Assembly: GCA_947652605.1 (NCBI GenBank)
Contig: CANTFG010000264.1
Coordinates: forward strand, 1 to 64,000
DNA: 64,000 nucleotides
Source: Elmis aenea
Taxonomy: Eukaryota > Arthropoda > Insecta > Coleoptera > Elmidae
Direction of reading: 5' to 3'
The position numbers and the translations under genes are program-made. Below, one piece after another: positions 53,703 to 61,974 of this stretch (position 1 is the first letter of the stretch; each line of letters opens with the position of its first letter). The notes under the pieces were generated by a model. The model made no database searches and was not told the origin of the DNA. It saw nothing but the letters and a program-made list of their open reading frames with translations.

Positions 53703-55858
53703 CAGGGGTTCTTAACCGGGGGCCACGGATTTTAGGGGGTCCGTGAGCTTGGTTGGAAAAAATTAATTTATTATCTTTATTTTCACTAGCGTCTATCTAA
53801 AATATAGAATTTCCTTGAAATATGAATGTATGTAATAAATTACAGTACTATTAACAAATACTTTCATATCACATTACAATTGTTGCATATTTAGAAAAAT
53901 CGCTTACGCTTTACGCCCGTCAGTACTTTGAAATAATGGCAATTAGACCCGCCGCTAGATCGCACGTCATCGCAGACCTGCTGTGTACAAAGTATCGTGC
54001 GACGGAGTTGTCACTGGCAACTGACTGCCGTGTAGTTGTTTAGCAACCAGTGTTATTGCGTTACTTTTAACTTTTTAAGTGTTGAAATGTCGAAAAAAAG
54101 GAAGTATGATGAAACCTACGTGCTATTTGGTTTCACTTGCATTAATGAACGTGACGGGACTCAAAAGCCACAGTGTTTTTTGTGCGGGAAAATTCTTGCG
54201 AACGGAAGTATGAAACCGACAAAACTGAAAGACCATCTTACGTCTGTCCATGCTGAAAATGCATCTAGAGATGCGTGTTTTTTTCGTGCAAAAAAGGTTC
54301 AATTCGAAAAAGCAGGAACACTTCCAAAACTTGGATTTGCTATTTCACGAAAGCCTTTGCTTGAAGCATCATAAAGTTGCTTACCGCATTGCCAAACAAA
54401 AGAAGCCCCACACTATTGGAAAGACTTTAGTAAAGCCATGTGCACTGGAAATGGTCGAATTGGTTTGTGGATTGGAACAAAGGAAAAAACTGGAAGCGGT
54501 TCCCGTTTCAAATGATGTAATACATTCTAGAATAGTTGATATGTCCTGTAATATTTTAAAGCAGGTCATTAAGGAATTGGCAGCCTCGCCATTTCCCTTC
54601 AGTATGCAATTGGATGAAACTACAGACATCTCTCAATGTAACCAGCTTCTTGTTTTTGTTCGTTATGTGCATGCTGACACCATCAAAGAAGAATTTTTAT
54701 TTTGTGAGTCTCTTTTGGAAACTACTAAGGCCGTCGACGTATTCGAAATGGTAAAAAGTTTTTTTTACAAATGGGATTTTGACTGGAAAAAAAACTGCAT
54801 TCATTTTGCACAAGCTCCTCAAGTCGTCGTCACTCATTGCTTTTTACACAGACATGCACTGGCAACAAAGACTCTTCCAACAAGGCTAAAAGAAGTGTTG
54901 TTAGCAGCCATAAAAGTTATCAATTATATCAGAAGCAGGTCTTTGAATCATCGTATTTTTAAAAGATTTTGTCAAGAAATGGGAGCAGAATATGAAGTGC
55001 TTCTGTTACACACGGAAGTGCGCTGGCTTTCAAGAGGACAAGTCTTGAAACGCTTGTTTCAACTAAGAGCACAAGTTCACTTTTTCTGGAAGAAAGAGAA
55101 AACCCATTCTTGAAACATTTTAAAAGAAAGGATTTTATCCATGGGTTAGCTTATCTCGCAGATATATTTCACCATATAAATGAGATAAATCTTTCCATTC
55201 AAGGTCGTGAAGTCACCATTATGGATGCCACTAAAATTTTACAAGCTTTCTTGGCCAAGTTACCTATATGGAAAAATAGAGTAGAGGCCGACATTTTTGC
55301 AAACTTTCCAATGTTAGAGGAAGTGCTTTACCAAGATGGAGTTGAAATACAAAAATCTCTGCCAATTTGTTTAAAAAGAGATATCTTAGAACACTTGGAA
55401 ACATTACAGAACTCTTTTCAGAATTATTTCTATCTTGATGGCATGAAAGTTGAACCATGGATTCGCAATCCTTTTCTTTGTGACATAAACTGTATTGAAG
55501 ATATTGACCTTACCAAAGATGAACTCATTGATATTAGGACAAAAAACTTACTGCAGTTGGAATTTAACTCAAAAAGCGTTGGAGAATTCTGGTGTTCGCT
55601 GAGAGAAGCCTATCCTCGACTTGTAAAACGAGCAGGGGACGTTTTAATTCTATTTGCAACAACATACTTATGCGAATCGGGATTTTCAACACTGGTAACA
55701 ATTAAAACAAAAACTCGAAATAGATTAGATGTCCAACATGACATGCGTGTTGCCTTATCAAATACTGCACCACAGTTTAATGTTCTAATTCATAATAACA
55801 ACAACAGTCTTCACACTGACAAAGGGGTCCGTGGAATAAAAAAGGTTAAGAACCCCTG
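53703..55858 (+). mobile_element. hAT element
   Basis: Inverted ends CAGGGGTTCTTAACC and GGTTAAGAACCCCTG with an 8-bp duplication (ATCTAGAT left, GTCTAGAT right, one mismatch). The mirrored arm near 46046 keeps the empty TCTAGAT site. Confidence 0.92.
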
Positions 55859-55868
55859 GTCTAGATAG
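54087..55868 (+). pseudogene. hAT transposase (ZBED5/SCAND3-like), broken
   Basis: Starts at ATG 54087 (MSKKRKYDETYVLFGF). A BED zinc finger follows (CFLCGKIL ... HLTSVH). A one-base insertion near 54375 changes frame; the next frame (to 55113) holds AYRIAKQKKPHTIG and SMQLDETTDI with the first catalytic Asp. The region that should carry the second Asp is missing: the peptide passes from FDWKKN directly to TLP-type sequence. A second frame change in a T run near 55081 leads to HGLAYLADIFHHINEINLSI and the dimerisation domain with YLCESGFSTL and KTRNRLD, where the Glu region lies. The copy is dead by two frameshifts and an internal deletion. Relatives in animals include domesticated ZBED proteins, but this one lies in an ordinary transposon. 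Confidence 0.92.
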
Positions 55869-55909
55869 TTTGTTTTAATGTTAAACACAATTCTTTTCTC
55901 AATGTCTTA

Positions 55910-56237
55910 GGGTGGCCATACACGTTGCGGTATAGATGTCAGGTTTGCCTGGTTAAAGGTATACCAGTGCGTGTGTGTAGCACAGGCCATGTTATCTGTT
56001 CAGGCGACCGGAGAAAAATCCAAATTCGATTCTTACTACCTGCGCCAGACTATAAGCCGAAACGTGTGTGCCGCTCGCCTTAACAGGTCTCAGTTGATCT
56101 GCGTCACCGCCACCGAGTCATCTTGTGTCGAAGCCATGGTCAACTGAAAACCTCAGCGGTTTACCGTAGCGTAAACCTGAACATTTTTTATTGTTCAGGC
56201 AAACCTGACAGGTATACCGCAACGTGTATGACTACCT
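55910..56237. mobile_element. 328-bp MITE with TTA duplication
   Basis: Inverted ends GGGTGGCCATACACGTTGCG and its imperfect complement ending CATGACTACCT-type bases, flanked by TTA at 55907-55909 and 56238-56240. Internal CAGGTTTGCCTG/CAGGCAAACCTG pairs extend the arms. It is absent from the left arm. The 3-bp duplication suggests PIF/Harbinger. Confidence 0.8.
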
Positions 56238-56389
56238 TTAGACTAGACAACTGTACAGGTTTAGGCATCCGAATTCAGAAAAGTTAGTTGGTAAGAAAAC
56301 TTGAGGTGGATTGTTAAATATTTAGGCTAATATTTTAAACAGGTCCATGTCCTGGGCCCCCCCACATTTGGAATGTAACTTTTTTTTTA

Positions 56390-56765
56390 ATGTAGAAGGT
56401 TGTGCTAGCCTTGTGCTGGCGTGCTTTGTTCAAATTTTTGATTGTGCTGGTTTCGTTAGGCTACAAATTCAATTTTAATTTAGTGGGGCTGTGGACATGA
56501 TAGCCCCTCCACCACGTAATTTAATCATATTTTTTAGATAAAAATGTTGTGCTAGCCTTGTGCTGGCGTGCTTTGTTAAAATTTTTGATTGTGCTGGTTC
56601 CTTTACACTACAATTTTGATTTTAAATTGGAGGGGCTGTAGACATGATAGCCCCCCCACCAAGTAATTTAAACATTTGTTTTAGACAAATGTGTTGTGCT
56701 AGCCTTGTGCTGGCGTGTGCTGTTAAAATTTTTGATTGTGCTGTTTCGTTACGCTACGATTTTGG
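56390..56765. repeat. Tandem array, left arm of the Penelope foldback
   Basis: Three copies of a unit carrying TGTGCTAGCCTTGTGCTGGC, TTTTTGATTGTGCTG and GGACATGATAGCCCC. Confidence 0.8.
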
Positions 56766-56769
56766 TTTA

Positions 56770-57110
56770 AAATCTGAGGGGCTCTAGACAACATGATTAG
56801 ATTTGCTTTTGTATACTTTGAACCATTATTGTGATATCTGAAAAGGGTGACTTCTAAAAAATGTATTGAATAAGCTTTTTCTGTCTCACAGGTAAATTAA
56901 ATTTTTGGATGGTAAGTGTTGAATAAGTTTAAAATGTTATTGACTTTGGATTTTGGAACTCCTAAAATTAAATCGTCTACATATTTCTTTAAAAAAGGGA
57001 TGTTATTAGATATTTTTGGCAATATTGTTTTTAATACATCATCTAATACTATTTCTGCAATAATAGGGGGGCATTCGTAAGAAATATTTTAAAGTGCTGT
57101 GTTGTAACAA
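56770..57110 (-). pseudogene. Penelope-like reverse transcriptase fragment (left arm)
   Basis: Reverse complement of the 58747-59060 fragment and coding on the minus strand: broken pieces equivalent to IIAEIVLDD, FFKKYVDDLILGVP and NFLEVTLF are visible. It has more frame breaks than the right copy. Confidence 0.7.
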
Positions 57111-57173
57111 TATTTGTCCTATAATTTTCGTCTATGTAAAACAATTTTATGTATTTTAAATGTGTCTATGGCA

Positions 57174-58221
57174 TCTAATAAAATTTATAACAGTTTCAAT
57201 TAAAATTATTAATGACATAAATCAAAATAAAGCTACATATTCCACTCATCAATTATATAATACTGCAAAGTAGAAGCACGTGTTTTTTTCAATTTTATTA
57301 TAAGGACTTTTTGCTGATTTTTCATCACAGATGTACAATTTTAAATTTTAGCTATACTTACTTGTACGTATTAAAGAATGTTCTTTGACTATGTTACAAT
57401 ATACACTATACAGGGTGATTGATTGAGACCTGTACTTAAAAATATATGAAGAATGAAAAAGGGTATGGATCTGAAATTTTGGTTATGACCAAAATGGCAT
57501 CTGGTCTGTTTATTAAAAATATTTTCAATATGGCGACACTTCCGGAAAAGTGTTTTTTATTTCAAATACAACGTACTATTATTTATTGCGTATTTGGATG
57601 TAAAACGTTATTTTAGAGGGACTTTTATTAGCATTCCCTATACCTAAGTGCAGTAATTTTTAAAATTTTTGGACTTTTTTGAAAATTCTTAGATTTTCAT
57701 CGTGATGCTTAATATTATCTAATCCCGCCATTTTTGAAGAAAAAACGCTTAAATTTAGACCATGCCTAGAAGAAACCTTGTAGTACATCCTGAAATTCTT
57801 GCAATCGATGCATTACTTACCGGGTGCCCAAAACTTAATTTTCTTTTAATACAACTTCAGACCACTAAAACTCGTTTTTTTCAAATACAATGCCCAAACT
57901 TTTTTTTCATTTTCTAATGCAAAATTACATTCTGCATCAATCTGTGTTAGCGTTTCCTATACATATCTGCAACAATTTTCGAGTTATTAAGAACTTTTAA
58001 TAGTTAAGAGAAATTGCAACATTTTTAAATAGTAAGCCTTGGAAATGACAACAAAAGCCAATATTAATAACTGTAAACCACTTTTATTGCGTTTGTCTGA
58101 AGTGTCCATGAAAATGGAAAATCAAGATTATTCAAACACGAATATTTTGAACTTATTTTATATTCATAAAGAATATCACAAGATTATTGAAAGAACTTTC
58201 GTGTGTTCAGTGAGATGTATC
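57174..58221. other. Loop of the Penelope foldback, no gene recognised
   Basis: AT-rich. A 66-codon open frame (58039-58239) has no resemblance that I recognise and runs into the arm. Confidence 0.5.
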
Positions 58222-58302
58222 CTCCATAGACACATTTAAAATACATAAAATTGTTTTACATAGACGAAAATTAAAGGACAAAACATTGTTACAACACAGC
58301 AC

Positions 58303-58746
58303 CAGAGCTGGGCAAAGCACCGACCCTAAGTGCTTAAAGCACCGAGCATACAAGCACTTGTGCAAGTACTTGATCTAATTAAGCAGTAAGTACTTTGGTT
58401 TTTAAAAATGCTGAAAAGCATCAAGCACTGACCAAAGTGCTTAAAAAAATTAAGCAGCATGCATTGAGCATTTTGGAAATGCTTAAGAGAAATTTAAAAT
58501 TTAAACAGTCTTGTAGCATACATGTTAAGGATTAAATACTATGCAGCAAGCATATATAAATTTAAAAAATGCTTATTAAGCACTCTTTCTAAAGTGCTTA
58601 ATAAGTAGCAAGTGTTCATGAAAGTGCTTGGTGCTCTAAGCATCGAGCATCTGTTTTAGAAAGTGCTCCAAGCATTGTGCTCGAAGCATTAAAAGTACTT
58701 AAAAAATTATTGCAAGTAGTAAGCATTCAAGCATTGCCCAGCTCTG
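58303..58746. mobile_element. hAT-like MITE, CAGAGCTGGGCAAAGCAC ends
   Basis: Inverted ends CAGAGCTGGGCAAAG and GCATTGCCCAGCTCTG with a perfect 8-bp duplication CACAGCAC (58295-58302 and 58747-58754). The interior is a dense mosaic of AAGTGCTT/AAGCACTT words on both strands. The left arm of the host foldback gives the unoccupied site near 57095. Confidence 0.92.
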
Positions 58747-59060
58747 CACAGCACTTTAAAATATTTCTTACGAATGCCTCCCCTATTATTGCAGAAATAA
58801 TATTAGATGATGTATTAAAAACAATAATGCCAAAAATATCTGATAACATCCCTTTTTTAAAGAAATAAGTAGACGATTTAATTTTAGGAGTTCCAAAATC
58901 CAAAGTCAATAACATTTTAAACTTATTCAACAGTTACCATCCAAAAATTTAATATACCTGTGAGACAGAAAAAGATTATTCAATAAATTTTTTAGAAGTC
59001 ACCCTTTTCAGAGATAACAATAATGGTTTAATGTATACAAAAGCAAATCTAATCATGTTG
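58747..59060 (+). pseudogene. Penelope-like reverse transcriptase fragment (right arm)
   Basis: Reads ASPIIAEIILDDVLKTIMPK, then DNIPFLKK, a stop, VDDLILGVPKSKVNNILNLF, NSYHPKI and, after another stop, SINFLEVTLFRDNNNG. The VDD is the catalytic core of Penelope-like polymerases, and the following segments match their thumb. Two stops break it. Confidence 0.85.
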
Positions 59061-59079
59061 TCTAGAGCCCCTCAGATTT

Positions 59080-59600
59080 TAAACCAAAATCGTAGCGTAA
59101 CGAAACAGCACAATCAAAAATTTTAACAGCACACGCCAGCACAAGGCTAGCACAACACATCTGTCTAAAACAAATGTTTAAATTACTGGGTGGGGGGGCT
59201 ATCATGTCTACAGCCCCTCCAATTTAAAATCAAAATTGTAGTGTAATGGAACCAGCACAATCAAAAATTTTAACAAAGCACGCCAGCACAAGGCTAGCAC
59301 AACATTTCTATCTAAAAAATATGTTTAAATTACGTGGTGGAGGGGCTATCATGTCCACAGCCCCACCAAATTAAAATTGAATTTGTAGCCTAACGGAACT
59401 AGCACAATCAAAAATTTTAACAAAGTACGCCAGCACAAGGCTAGCACAACATTTCTATTTAAAAAACATGTTTAAATTACGTGGGGTGGCTATCATGTCC
59501 ACCGCCCCCCCAAATTAAAATTGAATTTGTAGCCTAACGAAACCAGCACAATCAAAAATTTTAACAAAGCACGCCAGCACAAGGCTAGCACAACCTTCTA
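59080..59600. repeat. Tandem array, right arm of the Penelope foldback
   Basis: Four copies, in reverse complement, of the unit seen at 56390-56765 (GCCAGCACAAGGCTAGCACA). Confidence 0.8.
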
Positions 59601-59717
59601 CATTAAAAAAAAGTTACATTTCAAATGTGGGGGGGCCCAGGACATGGACCTATTTAAAACTCTGTGTTAACGTTTAAAAGTCTTTATCATTAATCAAGTC
59701 AAAATATTTATACTCAC

Positions 59718-59756
59718 CACATCGTCCAGTACCGTCGAAAATTACGGCCAAGGCAC
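59718..59756 (-). other. Candidate 39-bp exon, conserved in both arms (right copy)
   Basis: Mirrored and identical copy of 44164-44202, with TTTAG before it and GTGAGT after it on the minus strand. The flanks (GTGAGTATAAATATT here, GTGAGTTTAAATATT there) already differ at the seventh base of the intron. Confidence 0.4.
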
Positions 59757-60163
59757 CTAAACATTGATTATACAGCGTTATTTAAAAGGGAAGCAACAAA
59801 TGGAAAAGTTTTTAATTATAGATTTCTCAGAAATTAATTTTTAATAAAAGTGGGTGCATGGCCGATAACTAATTTTTTGTGCGTATGTACTAGAAACAGT
59901 TGTTTGACGGACGCGTTAGCAACCATATGCTGCATTAACGACCCTATCCTTAGCAACGGCCGGAAATGTTTTTTAGTTTTTTCACCCGCTACAGCGTACG
60001 AAAAAGATCATTTGCATGGAGCAGAACGGAAAACGCTTGTGCGTGTCTGAATGTAGGTTCTCTGAGATTATGGCTTCCCCGCTAAGGGTAGTGACGTAGA
60101 GGTCTTAAGGTTGTTAACTGTCAAGTAGTTTATAACCTAATATTTTCGTGTGGATACTGTTAC
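59757..60163. other. Right-arm DNA, no gene recognised
   Basis: 59780-59860 is a TGCAACAAATG-type module paired with 44060-44150. The stretch 59880-60160 is less AT-rich but I see no protein I know; the 66-codon open frame 59850-60050 is unsupported. Confidence 0.45.
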
Positions 60164-60625
60164 CCTTGACTATAATATCCTTATAGACAGCCAACGCTTA
60201 TGGGGCTACTCAAATACGGCACGTTGTCTAAATTTAGGGGTTAAAACAAATGACTTATATAATTTTCAAACCAATTAAAGTAAATGTAACAAGTAAAAAT
60301 AACAATGTAATTTGACAATTTAGATGCCGGTGTTGTTGAAGGCGACTAAGGTACCCTAGGGTACCTCTATATAACAGGGTATGCCCAAACTTCACGAACC
60401 CTCCAAATTTCTCATAGCGGCAATATAGGATTTCTTTCTATAATTCAATTTTTAAACGAAATGCTTGAATAGCATAGAAACCAATCAATCTGCAAAACAA
60501 TAGCGCTACTATGGCGACACGCTAGAATAACGGTCGTCTCCAAAAGTAACGCGCTCTTGACTCCATTTATGAGCGACCAAATTTAACATAGCGGTTGGCC
60601 GTCTATAAGGATATTATAGTCAAGG
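60164..60625. mobile_element. 462-bp MITE with 33-bp inverted ends
   Basis: Ends CCTTGACTATAATATCCTTA and its complement, flanked by CTGTTAC (60157-60163 and 60626-60632). A 7-bp duplication fits no superfamily cleanly. Inside, GGTACCCTAGGGTACC lies near 60350. Non-coding. Confidence 0.78.
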
Positions 60626-60781
60626 CTGTTACTGAATACTGTCAATTATTATACTATGTATTAATCAATAAATAAATGATATGGTACAAGTTATGCAATT
60701 AATAATTAATCAATATATTTAAATTTATGAATAAAACATTAAAATCGCACAAAAAAGGTTATTTAAATTATGTACACTGTA
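60626..60781. other. No gene recognised
   Basis: AT-rich interval between two elements. Confidence 0.4.
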
Positions 60782-61974
60782 CAGGGTGGACAAATTTCTA
60801 TGTTTTAATAGGGAATTTCGGTAACTATAAGAGGTATCAAAAAACGGACCGCGCATCCTCGATCTCTTTTTTCGAGAAAAAGTAAATGGTGACAACAAAA
60901 ATTGATTATCGTCTTTTGTTTTCGAGTTATCGCCGATAACTCGATTTTTTTACTTTTCGTTTTATGACTATATTTCGCTTGTTTATGAAAATAAACAAAA
61001 ATAATTTTGACGTTCTACAGGCACTTTTTTGATAAGAATGCAGTGGCTAAGACAATTTTTCAAAAAAAAATCCGAAATTCGAGTTGTGATAAAGTTGTAT
61101 ATTTTTAAATAGAACCCATAGTTGGCTATGACTTATTTAAATTCCCTATTTTTTTGTCATTCCAAATATATAAGGGTTGATGTATTTATTTTCAATAATA
61201 CGCAAGTTACGGAGGTTTTTTAGTTTTTTTTTAAACAAAATTATAGTAGGCTGTGAAAACACAAACAAAACAAGGTGTAAAACTTTTATAAACTTATTTG
61301 GTACAAGTTACGAAGGTTTTGTAGTTTGTTGTTGTGATAAACATTATAAATATATATAAAAATAAGGAAACAACGATAAAGTCGGAATCTGCAGTAATGT
61401 AGTTTATTGTAGTTTATCTTATCAAATATTTGTAATGTAAAAACAAAATACAAAACCTTCGTAACTAGTACCAAGTAGGTTTAAAAGGGTTTCCACAGCC
61501 TACTATAATTTTGTTTAAAAACAAAAAAACTAAAAAACCACCGTAACTTGCGTATTATTAAAAATAAATACATCGACCCTCATATATTTGAAGTGACAAA
61601 AAAAATGAGGAATTTAAATAAGTCATAGCCAAGTATGGATTCCATTTAAAAAAATACAACTTTATGTCACAACTCGAATTTCGGATTTTTTTTTGAAAAA
61701 TTGTCTACTCCACTGGATTCTTATCAAAAAAGTGCCTGTAGAACGTCAAAATTATTTTTGTTTATTTTCATAAACAAGCGAGATACAGTCATAAAACGAA
61801 AAGTCGAAAAATCGAGTTATCGGCGATAACTCGAAAACAAAAGACGATAACAAATTTTAGTTTTCACCATTAACTTTTTCTCGAAAAAAGAGATCGAGGA
61901 TGCGCGGTCGGTTTTTTGATACCTCTTACAGTTACCGAGATTCCCTATTAATATATCGAAATTTGCCCACCCTG
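60782..61974. mobile_element. Full CAGGGTGG foldback element
   Basis: Inverted ends CAGGGTGGACAAATTTC and its complement, flanked by TA (60780-60781 and 61975-61976). The arms pair over almost 600 bp each, including CGAGTTATCGCCGATAACTC, itself a palindrome. No transposase. One-armed copy at 16320-16935. Confidence 0.88.

Larger units (their letters stand above)
56340..59655. mobile_element. Foldback built from Penelope-like sequence with tandem arrays
   Basis: Inverted ends AGGTCCATGTCCTGGGCCCC; the arms 56340-57173 and 58222-59655 pair throughout. Each arm has, from outside in, a tandem array of units of about 130-185 bp (with TGTGCTAGCCTTGTGCTGGC), then a piece of Penelope polymerase reading outward. 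The loop (57174-58221) is unassigned and includes a CAGGGTGATTGATTGAGACC motif near 57413. The right arm was later hit by a hAT-like MITE. The site in the mirrored left arm lacks it. Confidence 0.75.

Noticed and set aside
58039..58239. 66-codon open frame as a host gene
   Set aside because: It runs from the foldback loop into its arm and matches nothing I recognise.
56390..59600. CRISPR-like array
   Set aside because: Units are contiguous tandem repeats without unique spacers, in a eukaryotic transposon.
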